A DNA stretch of 32,550 nucleotides, from assembly GCA_021772435.1 (NCBI GenBank), contig JAJFLZ010000036.1:1-32550 (forward strand), given 5' to 3'. Made by a program: the position numbers and the translations under genes. This stretch comes from Chlamydiota bacterium (GTDB lineage Bacteria; Chlamydiota; Chlamydiia; Chlamydiales; JACKPQ01). Positions 23,755-32,435 of this stretch are shown here, piece after piece (within the stretch, counting starts at the first letter, position 1; each line of letters starts with the position of its first letter). Below the pieces are notes generated by a model. That model worked only from the letters and a program-made list of their open reading frames with translations. It did not search any database and was not told where the DNA came from.

Positions 23755-25205
23755 GCCATCTCCTTTGCTGATTCTAAAAACTCACTGAAATTAATCGTTT
23801 TTGCAAAATAACCGTCGTCCATCACTTGATCGCTTACACCATTGACGTGGATTAAAACTGGCCAGCAAGAAAATCGTTTTGGTAAGGTCAATTTAGCTAG
23901 CTTTTCTTTCATATCTGCTACAACGCGAGATGATACAGGATGCATTGAAAATTTAATTTCACATGCAAATAATGTATTGTAACGAGTTTGAATGAGGTAA
24001 TCTATTTGAAGGCCCGCTTTTGTTTTTGTAGGTTTTTGAAAGTAAGGATTATCACTGATGATATCACTGGCGCGAATTCCCAGTTTATCCCAAATTTTTT
24101 TGCGGTTTTTTAGCACGAGGTTCTCAAATTGCAGCCCCACGATTGTGTTCCAATTTGGCAATTCGCTAAGTGATTGATCTTTCAAATTTCCGCGCGAAAT
24201 TCGATCTTTATTCGAATGAATATATCTGAGATAAAAACGTAAATAATTGTCGCTTAATCGGTACTTGCTAGCTGTAGATGGACGTCCCGTATTAATAGAC
24301 CAAGTATAATCACGTGTGATGAATCCTGATTTGATTAAATCATTTAGGTACCCGGATAAGGTGCCGCTTTTTGAATAATTTAATGCTTTGCATATCTCGT
24401 TAAAATCCATCGCACCGTTTGTCAATACTTCAACAATCGGCCTGTAGGTTTCGCTGCGTTTTTCAAAAAGGTCATGAAAAATCGCCTTGAAGTCGTTAAA
24501 CAACATGCCGCTAGGTAAAAAACATAAGTTTCGAATATTGTCATGGGCACTTAGCTCAGGTTGTATTTGCTCAATATACCAAGGAATTCCACCTGTAATA
24601 CTTAAAATGATAAACTCTTCATAAATTGAACGTTTGAATCCTTTCTGATGCAGTAGGCTTCGACATCCAGAGAGTGAAAGCTCATCTAATTTTAAAAATA
24701 GTGAAATTCGACCGAAAAACGCTGTGCTGCTAATGATGTTTTCATCGATCCACGTGGAAACTGAACCGCAAAATATTAAAATAAGCTTAGGATTTTTAGA
24801 AAACCCAAGATCCCAAGCATTTTTAAGTTTCCCAATAAAGTCTGGATCTTTTGAACCCATCCAAGAGATTTCATCGAATAAAATAATCGCCTCGCCTTTT
24901 GGTGTTTCCTTCGCAAGCATTGAAAATAAGTAGGCCCAATCATTTGTAGGCTCTTTTAGAGGGCCGATTGCCTGGGCAAGCTGCAAGGCAAATAAATCTC
25001 TTTGCGACTGAGGAGTTGAGTCTTTTGTTGGAGGAATCCCTGCAAAAGAATAAAATTTTTTATTTTTTGCAAACTCTTGAATAAGACGGCTTTTGCCAAT
25101 GCGACGCCTGCCTCGTACGACGATTAAACTAGCTGATCCTTTCCTTGTTAGTAAATTGAGTAAGGCTAGCTCTTCTGCTCTATCGATAAATTTTGGATCT
25201 GTCAT
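23742..25205 (-). CDS. ATPase_2 / DUF234-type protein (P-loop ATPase with nuclease-like C-terminus)
   Basis: The 487-residue protein has FIDRAEELALL at the start, Walker A GRRRIGKS (32-39) and Walker B IILFDEISWM (DE 111-112), as in the archaeal-type ATPase_2 family. A winged-helix stretch around 262-300 (FNEICKALNYSKSGTLSGYLNDL) and a C-terminal DUF234-like domain with LQIDYLIQ and ACEIKFS complete the family layout; these suggest a PD-(D/E)XK-like fold. Function of the family is not settled. It sits directly downstream of a 53-bp tandem repeat array (25213-25407) that is probably in its 5' region, and it is coupled to the downstream SDR gene. AGGAG is only about two bases from the ATG. Confidence 0.88.
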   Translation of the reverse strand: MTDPKFIDRAEELALLNLLTRKGSASLIVVRGRRRIGKSRLIQEFAKNKKFYSFAGIPPTKDSTPQSQRDLFALQLAQAIGPLKEPTNDWAYLFSMLAKETPKGEAIILFDEISWMGSKDPDFIGKLKNAWDLGFSKNPKLILIFCGSVSTWIDENIISSTAFFGRISLFLKLDELSLSGCRSLLHQKGFKRSIYEEFIILSITGGIPWYIEQIQPELSAHDNIRNLCFLPSGMLFNDFKAIFHDLFEKRSETYRPIVEVLTNGAMDFNEICKALNYSKSGTLSGYLNDLIKSGFITRDYTWSINTGRPSTASKYRLSDNYLRFYLRYIHSNKDRISRGNLKDQSLSELPNWNTIVGLQFENLVLKNRKKIWDKLGIRASDIISDNPYFQKPTKTKAGLQIDYLIQTRYNTLFACEIKFSMHPVSSRVVADMKEKLAKLTLPKRFSCWPVLIHVNGVSDQVMDDGYFAKTINFSEFLESAKEMACQN

Positions 25206-25212
25206 ATCTCCT

Positions 25213-25407
25213 CACAATTTAGTTAAACCATAACTTTTGTGCAGAGAAATAGCAATGTTTTACCTCACAAAAATGAGTTTTGAGTGGTTTTGTGCAGGGA
25301 AATGAGTGAAAAAATCTGCACAAAAATGAGTTTTGAGTGGTTTTGTGCAGAGAAACGAGTGCAAAAATCTGCACAAAAATGAGTTTTCTCTACTTTTGTG
25401 CAGATAA
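25213..25407. repeat. four-unit 53-bp tandem repeat array with TTTTGTGCAG cores
   Basis: Units begin at 25213, 25266, 25319 and 25372 and keep a 53-base register; the first and last units are diverged. The core TTTTGTGCAG occurs at 25235, 25288, 25341 and 25394, each exactly 53 bases apart. Its inverse CTGCACAAAA occurs at 25316 and 25369, with weaker copies one unit earlier. This gives perfect dyads 25288-25325 and 25341-25378 with 18-base spacers. The array fills the gap between the hydrolase stop and the ATPase start. Operator array or structured 5' leader are both possible. Confidence 0.85.
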
Positions 25408-25408
25408 A

Positions 25409-26380
25409 TTATGTGCTTCCGAAGATCAGAGTGAGCAAGAAATGATCAAGCCAGCGCACGCCCCCTTCGCTTCCTGGGGCGCCGAGGTAGCCGAGGTGAC
25501 CCCCGCGGGCGGTTTTATGAATTGAGACGTTTTCTGGAAGCTCAATATTGTCGAGCATGGCGCTATCTATGATTGGATCGTCTTCTGCAAAAAGGATTTG
25601 GCACGGTATGGAAATGTTAGAGATAACGTTAATCGCCTGGTTATGGCGGTAATAATCAAAAACATTTGAAAAGCCAAACAGTGGCGCGACATAAATACTA
25701 TCAAAATCAAGTACTTTCAACTCCTTTGACAGATGAATTTCAGGAAGTTCTGCAAAGTGCTTATGACGAAATTGAATATCCTCGATAAGCAGTTTCATGA
25801 AGTAGCGCTCATAGAAGCGGTTTTTGGGATTTTCAATGCGGTGGATGCTCGAGACGAGGTCGGCTGGCGGGCTCACGGCAATGACTTGCTCTAGGTATTC
25901 AGAGGCTTTTGTAGCGAGTTCACCGGTTAGTTTGAGAACGACGTTACCACCGAGAGAAAATCCCATGAGAGTCACCGGAGAATCAGGTGTTTCGAATTTG
26001 AGCTGTTTTAGTGCGCAGAGAACATCGTCACTGCAGCCCGCTTTATATATACGGCGAGCCATTCCCTTGCCGCTACCGCAGCCGCGCATATTGATGCGGA
26101 CAGCTCGCACACCTTTAGCAGCGAGTTTTCTTGCCATACGCATCATGTAAGGCGATTTGTGTGAGCCACATAGGCCGTGGATCATCACAACCGTCAGATC
26201 TGTCGGCTGCCACGAAGGCGGTGTAGTAACCTCAACTGCAAGCCAATCATGATCAGGAAGATGAATATATTTTGTTTTGGAAAAAGGTGCCCGGCAAAAA
26301 TTGATAAAGGAAGACAAAATGGTCTGTCTATGACAGCCATTTAGAAAAGGCAAAGGTGTAAAATCAGGCAATTTAGGCAT
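25409..26380 (-). CDS. alpha/beta-hydrolase of the YheT type
   Basis: This 323-residue serine hydrolase has FLNGCHRQTI (12-21), a motif of the YheT/ABHD branch, VVMIHGLCGSHKSPYM with the oxyanion-hole HG, NMRGCGSG, and the nucleophile elbow GFSLGG (Ser142). A candidate acid lies in FAEDDPII and the catalytic His in ARGGHLGYLG. Members are lipid- or ester-directed hydrolases of uncertain natural substrate; in bacteria the physiological role is poorly defined. No signal peptide is present, so it should be cytoplasmic or peripherally membrane-associated. Its stop lies at the edge of the 53-bp repeat array, and the PagL-like gene is upstream on the same strand. Confidence 0.9.
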   Translation of the reverse strand: MPKLPDFTPLPFLNGCHRQTILSSFINFCRAPFSKTKYIHLPDHDWLAVEVTTPPSWQPTDLTVVMIHGLCGSHKSPYMMRMARKLAAKGVRAVRINMRGCGSGKGMARRIYKAGCSDDVLCALKQLKFETPDSPVTLMGFSLGGNVVLKLTGELATKASEYLEQVIAVSPPADLVSSIHRIENPKNRFYERYFMKLLIEDIQFRHKHFAELPEIHLSKELKVLDFDSIYVAPLFGFSNVFDYYRHNQAINVISNISIPCQILFAEDDPIIDSAMLDNIELPENVSIHKTARGGHLGYLGAPGSEGGVRWLDHFLLTLIFGST

Positions 26381-26429
26381 ATAAAACTGTATGTGTTTAT
26401 AATTATTTATATAACAAAATCAGTTATAA

Positions 26430-26903
26430 TTACAATATAAAATTAAGTGGTATGCCAAATAAAAACATTAGATTATTAACGCCTGGATTTGGGTGTGCTG
26501 TACCAAAATTGGTTAAATATGAGTATTGCAGGCCAAGTCTGATTCGATTTGAGTAAGTTCGGGTAAATTCGATAGCTGGTCGAAATTGGATGAAGCTACC
26601 CAAGTTTTTTCCGTTTCCCTTAGCATAGCCTGCAACTGCTGCGCTGGGCGTCAGTTTATATTTTTCGCCTATGCTGATGTCGTAGGCAAGCCCCAGATAG
26701 CCGACAAAAGACTCATTGGTAGTCAGCGTCATACCGGCCATCGAGTGAATGTGGTAGCAGGAGTGCCCTCCTCGGTACTCGAGCTGAGCTGCGCCTTGAT
26801 TTGTAGAGCCAATATCGAATAACCCCACTCCACCCATCAAAAGCGGTGGGTTGTCCCCGGCAAAGGCTTGGATGCAAAGCAACAGAGCACATAGTCTTTT
26901 CAT
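26430..26903 (-). CDS. PagL-like outer-membrane barrel, catalytic residues apparently replaced
   Basis: A signal peptide (MKRLCALLLCIQAFAGD) precedes about 140 residues of beta strands typical of the lipid A 3-O-deacylase/acyloxyacyl hydrolase barrel. The C-terminal block YLTNFGTAHPNPGVN (129-143) lines up without gaps with the PagL active-site block, in which His126, Ser128 and Glu140 catalyse deacylation in Pseudomonas aeruginosa. Here those positions read Tyr129, Thr131 and Asn143. The Asn after the Ser position, the PNxG turn and the FRPAIEF strand are retained. The protein may be an inactive relative, or simply a different small barrel that resembles PagL. It ends in a hydrophobic strand (FGIPLNFIL). 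Recognition rests on memory of the motif. Confidence 0.6.
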   Translation of the reverse strand: MKRLCALLLCIQAFAGDNPPLLMGGVGLFDIGSTNQGAAQLEYRGGHSCYHIHSMAGMTLTTNESFVGYLGLAYDISIGEKYKLTPSAAVAGYAKGNGKNLGSFIQFRPAIEFTRTYSNRIRLGLQYSYLTNFGTAHPNPGVNNLMFLFGIPLNFIL

Positions 26904-26986
26904 GCTATAACTCTACCCTAACTTCAAAATGTTGTAAAAAAAAAGAAAACTTGATAACCTGTCCTAGATTTTAACGAAGATTGCCT

Positions 26987-27541
26987 ATGAAAATGAATCG
27001 ATGCTTGATTGCTCTGTTTGTAACTCTGCCACTTTTAGCCAAATTTGATAGCCATTGGCTTGAACATATAGCCCCTGCAGCAAAACGCATTGAGATCGAG
27101 GATCGCTCGATTTGGTACATCGCACCTCATTCGAGGCATGTAGCTGGGGGTTGGGAAAGAGGCGATGAGCTGCAAATTTATCCTAACCTTGATACGTTTT
27201 CAAATAGCTCTTTTCCCTACTACATAAAAAACAAACGAAAATCGTCCTCCCCAGCTGCTACAACACTTCAACTAGGACCTGAAAAAGCATCAAGCAATGC
27301 CACCTGGATTCATTCTTTGGATTTAGCAACCCAGCAAGTCATTACACAAAATGGACAAGGCAAAATCACCTATTGGCAGGTGGAGCCGAAAGACTTGGAG
27401 ATGCTATCTAACTGGAAGTCTCTTCAAGGTGTTGTTGTTGGCAATAATGAAGGACTTTTTTCTTGGTGGTATTCTTCCTGCACCTACATCTTAATCAACG
27501 TCAATAAAGCCGAATGGATTCGCGTTGAGCCGCTACATTAA
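26987..27541 (+). CDS. small secreted protein, unknown
   Basis: The frame opens at a TTG (26981), but ATG 26987 with GAAGA six bases upstream is preferred, giving MKMNRCLIALFVTLPLLA as signal peptide and a mature protein of about 165 residues. It contains RSIWYIAP, a GWERGDELQIYPN block, and SNATWIHSLDLATQQVI. These loosely match DDTIWMVNP of the 17770 product and the GDEVHVYS and NATHIILNPDQKQM blocks of the FtsH-like N-domain, so it may be a third, diverged member of that family. A late WWYSSCTYILINV segment is aromatic and hydrophobic. No known family is recognised. The giant protein gene follows after 40 bases and could be in the same unit. Confidence 0.7.
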   Translation: MKMNRCLIALFVTLPLLAKFDSHWLEHIAPAAKRIEIEDRSIWYIAPHSRHVAGGWERGDELQIYPNLDTFSNSSFPYYIKNKRKSSSPAATTLQLGPEKASSNATWIHSLDLATQQVITQNGQGKITYWQVEPKDLEMLSNWKSLQGVVVGNNEGLFSWWYSSCTYILINVNKAEWIRVEPLH

Positions 27542-27581
27542 GCTTTAACTAAATCTCTTTTTGATCTAATATCCTTGCATT

Positions 27582-30500
27582 ATGGTACAAACAGTTAAAC
27601 CAAAGTCTGTAGCTGTCACAGCTGCTTATCCACACAAGAAAATGATCATAATCATTGCATTTTTGCTGTTCTCGGCTGTAGCGATTGCTTTTGAAGTACG
27701 ACGCCGTGGTAAAATGAATGCTGCCAAGACGTTGGATGAAGCAATTAATGCCAACAGTCCTGATCGGATTCGAGCTGCAGTTCTAGGTGGGAGCGTTATC
27801 GAAGAAGCTTCGTTAAAAACTGGCTTATCTGGGTCTTGCTCTGATCAAGTTGGAGCAGCTGTCATCCAAAATTATAATGGCCCGATTACGGAAGAAATTT
27901 TAACACTTGCCATAGATCAAAATAAGCCTATTGCAGCTGATTCCGCTCTTAAAAAGGGTGCTAAACTGAATTGGATTGATCGCCAAAAAATTATTAAAAA
28001 TCGTTATTTAATTGTATTAAAAACTTATTTAAATATAGCAAATAGTGATCTTTTGCCTTCTTTATTTAATGAAACTTTAGGGGGCAATTGGCAAGCTGGA
28101 GCATCCGCTGTTGCAGACCATCTAAAAACCCCTTGTCAATTTCTTGATGTTGCAAAAAAAGAATGGGTGGATGTCTTAGAAAAAATGCTTAAACAGGGTG
28201 GTGATCTAAAGCCTTTTTATCTAGAGCCAAAGACAGAAGCCATGGCCATCTTGTTGCTAGATCAGGGCTATACCAAAGCGAATTTTAACGAGCTGGCAAA
28301 TGACAATAAATGGGATAATCTCTTTGCCAAACTTTACGAAAAAGAGAAAAAAACAGGTGTTTTTCAGTTTTACCAAAATACTGAGCATTTACCATTTTTT
28401 CGCAAAAAAATTATTCAAACGGCAGACATCCGAAAAGACTTATTCGATCCTATCAAACCCCCTAGTGCTCATTTCTTCCCCCAAATCGCACGCGATTTAG
28501 TTGAATTCAACCAATGCTCTCGGCTCTCCATCCAAGACACAGACTCTTTAATAGCTCTTAGCCATAATAAATTCATACGAGATGGCATCTTAAAACTTGC
28601 TCACGCTAAAGCCCCAATAGATAGCAAAACATGGCTTGCAAAGCTTGCTTCAGAGCATAACGATGTCACAAACTATATTCCGTTTTTAAATGATTTAGCA
28701 AAAGCAGAGCCTGTGGGCTTGCAAGAAGCATTAGATGACGTTGTGAATACTGCAAGATACCACTTTGCTCTAGCTTGCATAAAGCTTGGCGCAAAACCAT
28801 CAGCAGAAAAGACCCAATCTCTTTTCAACGCTGTTTTAGCAGAGGCTGTGAACCAAAATTCGGTTAACGAAGATGTTGTGACCTCGTTGCTAGAGCAAAA
28901 TGCCCATTTGGACAGCGATCCAGATCATGCCAAACTGTTTAAAACAGCGCGGGAAAAGAAACTTGGTAAGGTCACCTCTTTCCTTTGTAAAGATTTGACA
29001 AAAGAGGCTTATAAAAAACTTGGAATGACAGTCCAAGACCTGACAGTGATCAAAGAAGAAAAAGACTGCCTTGAATTAGATTTGGACATTCCATTTGATC
29101 AGATTGATCACCTGTTAACTAGCAACTGGACTGTCCTTGCTACCCGTGTTCTTGATAAAGAAGGTGAGCCTCATGCTGTCTTTTTAAAAACCGTCAATGA
29201 AAAGGAAAAAAACGTTGCAAAGCTCATAGCTAAAAACCATCCAAGAGATCTTTTGCCAAGCTCCATAGTCAATGTGATGAAAAATGGTTGGAAAGATTTA
29301 AGCGAAGGAATGATTGAGGATGGTTTTTTGATCGATGCCACGTGCTTTAAAGAGGCTGCCCGTCAAGGCTGGAGGTCAACTCTCCAAAAACTTTGCGATC
29401 GCAATCCTCAAGACATGCAACAGGGTTTAAACGATGCTCTAGAGACAGACACCGTATGGGCAGAAAAATACTCAGATGAGCTTTGTTTTTTTCTCTTAAG
29501 CCAAGGCGCTGTGCCTCAAAACCTACAAGCCACCATCCAAAAAGCCAAAAATTTTGGTTGGACTCGCGTTTTAAAACATCTCACAAGCTCTTTGGATGCC
29601 TCTTCGCTCCAAGCTATGAATATCTCTGTATCAGATGCACTAGGCTTTTGCTCAGAAGAGCAAGTCGCTGCACTCGTAGATCAAGGCGCCCCTTGCAGAT
29701 ATCAAGACTACGAGCGAGCTGCCGCTGCTGGCGGAGATCTCCCAGCCCAAGTCCTCGCCCAGGTGCCAGTCCAAGAAATCATTGATCAAGCAGATGATCC
29801 CAATATCTTGCGCGCTGTGATCGAAGACCGATTTGAAGGTACCCAAGACGACCTATTCATCAACCTCTTGCAAAAAGAAAACCCACCTGAAGAGCTTCTC
29901 CTCCAAACTCTAGAAAAAGGAGCAAGTCCAAACTGCAGCAATAACTCCCAGTCAGCACTTTATCTAGCTATTGATAAAAAACTATTTGTTTTAGCCAAGC
30001 AACTTATTGAAAAAGGGGCAGATCCAAACACACCTGCAGCAAACACATCGCCACTTATGCGAGCTCGTGTCTTAATGCAAACTGATATTATTTTGGATCT
30101 TCTAAAAGCTGGAGCTACATATTCCATTAAAGATGATAATGAATATCCTTCTATTTTGGCGCTCGCTGAGCAAAAACCCGATCTGTTGAAATGGATTTAC
30201 GATCGTGCAACAGACGAAGATCTTAAAACTAAGCATTTTGACTTTAGTATGTTATCCAAAATTTACAGTGAAGTTGAGATGGCCGCTTTTATTAATAGGG
30301 GCCTTCGCTTCAGTGATATAGAATTTCTACTTGTTGCCCAAACGACCTTGGATTGCGCTAAGTTTCCATATGATATGACTCTAAGGGAAAAAATTAGCGA
30401 TTGGAAAGGCATGCCTCATCCACTCCTAGATGCGATGCTAAACAATATGGATATTCCAAAAATTTGGAATAGATTGATCAAGGGTAAATCTTCGGCTGTT

Positions 30501-32426
30501 TCCTCTCCCATTGCAGCCTATGTCATTGCAGCAAAAAAAGCAGACCAACTGCCAAATGATGCCATTGAGGCATTTATAGATGCTTCATGTGATAAACTAT
30601 TTTCAATACGAATACTCACAGAACTATTCGCAAGTAACCTTCCCAAAAATTATAATAGAATATTTAAGAGCTCAATTGAGCAAAAAAAATACGATGTATT
30701 TTTAGCACTGCAAGATTCATTACAAGGGAAAAAAATCCCATTTGGATTAGTTTATAAGTCAACATTGTTTTATGCCTTTGCTAATTGGAGTCCGAGAGAT
30801 GAAGCATTTACGGATAGTCCACGTTTTTTTGGGCTGCTTGATGACAAATACTTTACCCAAAAAGGCATTCTCTCTGGAGTTATTCTGAATGGGAAAGCTA
30901 GCTGGATACTTGCTTTAATCAAAAGAGGAGTAGATGTTAATGAAATTTGGAAGGGAAAAAACCCAATAGAACATATTATTTTAAAAAAATGCCGGGTCAA
31001 ATATTTGTATGATTTGTTAGAGGCGGGTGCCAAAATTTCTAATTTTGAAGAGTTTATGGCTGATTTTAAAACGACTTACAAAGTTGCGAGTACAAGATCA
31101 CTTATTTATTCAATTTCGAATGATCAATTGCTTGCAAGTGGATGGTCTTTGGAAAAATTTCAGGACTACTCTTCCGAAGATGGTTTAGACATTGAAACAT
31201 GTCGATATTTAGTTGATCATGGTATTAAGTGCTCATACAAAGCGCTTAAAGAGGTCGATAAGCATAAAGATTACCAAGTGGGAGAAGATTGGACTGAAAT
31301 ACCGGGTAAGATACGGGCTAATTGTGATCCGAACGCGTTTTGTGCAGCTGCGATTGAAGCAGGTGATGGCCCTGAAATTAAATGGGTATTAGAAAATAAG
31401 CTGGAGCAAATTACAAATCCGGAAAAAGCTATGCCTTGGGTTGTTTCACAAGATTTAGATGATCTGGCAAATCAGCTGTTAGATCTGGGCGCAAAACTGA
31501 CAACAGACGTTTTGGATCAATATAAGGCAAAAGATAAGCTTAGCATTGCCATCGACCATCTGAAAAATCATCCTGAACAAATTGAAGACTGCATGCTCAA
31601 GTGGGCTGTTGAAAATGAAGAAGAAGATTTCGGGTTGGTTGTTGTTCCAAAGTGTAGCTTAAAGGTTCAGCGGGAGCAATATGTGCCTGCTGTTGCGCGT
31701 GGACAATGGACGTTAAGGGATAAGCTTATGTTCCCCATAGGAGGTAAGATTGCTGATTTGAGTAAGCCATGCAATGTTGGTGAAAAGGCGGTTATTCCTC
31801 TTGTCAAAGCAATCGAAGACCAAAAGATTGATTGGGCAATAAAATTGATTCTTCGTGGAGCTCCGGTGAATCGCACTGTAATGCAAGCTCTACTTGAACA
31901 CTGTGAAGACAAAATCCTGGATCTCATTTCAAAAGCAACATTTGAAGAAGGCGCTCTTTTAGCGGTAGTAGAGGCAAAGAAATTTGAACTTGCAACAGCC
32001 TTAATCGAGGCGAAAAAGGCCAGCCCGATAGAACCTAATGTGCTTGTTGCCGCAGCTCAAAATGGCCTTGATTGGTTCAATAGCATGAGAGCTTTTGTTT
32101 CCGATGATCAGCTTGCATCTTTACCAAATATCGAACTTTTAGCTGCTATTATGAGCGGTAATGAAGCTTTTGCTGATAAAGTCTTAGCACAAAATGTGGA
32201 TATTTACGCCCCCGTTGATAAAACGGGATACAACGCCTTTGATTATGCTGTGCTACATGGTCAGTTAGAAATTGCAAAAAAACTTTTGGATGTTGAAACT
32301 TCTCATTATAAAGCTAGTAAAGCCGCTGATCGAGTTGTTGTTGTAATTAGAGAAGTTGAGAAGGCTGTAAAAAAACATAAAATTAATTTATTAGATCCAG
32401 GTGATTTAACCAGGGAAATTGCATGA
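27582..32426 (+). CDS. 1614-residue membrane-anchored ankyrin-like repeat protein
   Basis: A polar 20-residue N-terminus is followed by one hydrophobic helix (21-38, MIIIIAFLLFSAVAIAFEV) and then RRRGK. The basic residues after the helix could favour a cytoplasmic C-terminus, though KK also precedes it. The rest is a long solenoid of degenerate helix pairs about 33 residues apart, often ending in a (K/E)-x-G-A turn. The clearest repeats are ALYLAIDKKLFVLAKQLIEKGADPN (about 788-812, cut here at its key residues) and NAFDYAVLHGQLEIAKKLL near 1549. Most others have lost the ankyrin consensus. No other domain is visible. Ankyrin giants are frequent effectors or adhesion scaffolds in amoeba-associated bacteria. 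No Shine-Dalgarno sequence precedes the ATG; an in-frame ATG at 27642 would start directly at the helix. Confidence 0.85.
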   Translation: MVQTVKPKSVAVTAAYPHKKMIIIIAFLLFSAVAIAFEVRRRGKMNAAKTLDEAINANSPDRIRAAVLGGSVIEEASLKTGLSGSCSDQVGAAVIQNYNGPITEEILTLAIDQNKPIAADSALKKGAKLNWIDRQKIIKNRYLIVLKTYLNIANSDLLPSLFNETLGGNWQAGASAVADHLKTPCQFLDVAKKEWVDVLEKMLKQGGDLKPFYLEPKTEAMAILLLDQGYTKANFNELANDNKWDNLFAKLYEKEKKTGVFQFYQNTEHLPFFRKKIIQTADIRKDLFDPIKPPSAHFFPQIARDLVEFNQCSRLSIQDTDSLIALSHNKFIRDGILKLAHAKAPIDSKTWLAKLASEHNDVTNYIPFLNDLAKAEPVGLQEALDDVVNTARYHFALACIKLGAKPSAEKTQSLFNAVLAEAVNQNSVNEDVVTSLLEQNAHLDSDPDHAKLFKTAREKKLGKVTSFLCKDLTKEAYKKLGMTVQDLTVIKEEKDCLELDLDIPFDQIDHLLTSNWTVLATRVLDKEGEPHAVFLKTVNEKEKNVAKLIAKNHPRDLLPSSIVNVMKNGWKDLSEGMIEDGFLIDATCFKEAARQGWRSTLQKLCDRNPQDMQQGLNDALETDTVWAEKYSDELCFFLLSQGAVPQNLQATIQKAKNFGWTRVLKHLTSSLDASSLQAMNISVSDALGFCSEEQVAALVDQGAPCRYQDYERAAAAGGDLPAQVLAQVPVQEIIDQADDPNILRAVIEDRFEGTQDDLFINLLQKENPPEELLLQTLEKGASPNCSNNSQSALYLAIDKKLFVLAKQLIEKGADPNTPAANTSPLMRARVLMQTDIILDLLKAGATYSIKDDNEYPSILALAEQKPDLLKWIYDRATDEDLKTKHFDFSMLSKIYSEVEMAAFINRGLRFSDIEFLLVAQTTLDCAKFPYDMTLREKISDWKGMPHPLLDAMLNNMDIPKIWNRLIKGKSSAVSSPIAAYVIAAKKADQLPNDAIEAFIDASCDKLFSIRILTELFASNLPKNYNRIFKSSIEQKKYDVFLALQDSLQGKKIPFGLVYKSTLFYAFANWSPRDEAFTDSPRFFGLLDDKYFTQKGILSGVILNGKASWILALIKRGVDVNEIWKGKNPIEHIILKKCRVKYLYDLLEAGAKISNFEEFMADFKTTYKVASTRSLIYSISNDQLLASGWSLEKFQDYSSEDGLDIETCRYLVDHGIKCSYKALKEVDKHKDYQVGEDWTEIPGKIRANCDPNAFCAAAIEAGDGPEIKWVLENKLEQITNPEKAMPWVVSQDLDDLANQLLDLGAKLTTDVLDQYKAKDKLSIAIDHLKNHPEQIEDCMLKWAVENEEEDFGLVVVPKCSLKVQREQYVPAVARGQWTLRDKLMFPIGGKIADLSKPCNVGEKAVIPLVKAIEDQKIDWAIKLILRGAPVNRTVMQALLEHCEDKILDLISKATFEEGALLAVVEAKKFELATALIEAKKASPIEPNVLVAAAQNGLDWFNSMRAFVSDDQLASLPNIELLAAIMSGNEAFADKVLAQNVDIYAPVDKTGYNAFDYAVLHGQLEIAKKLLDVETSHYKASKAADRVVVVIREVEKAVKKHKINLLDPGDLTREIA

Positions 32427-32435
32427 AGAAATTAC

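Noticed and set aside
25213-25407. CRISPR array
   Set aside because: The 53-bp units are contiguous tandem copies; the variable parts are degenerate versions of each other rather than unique spacers, there are only four units, and no cas gene is present.
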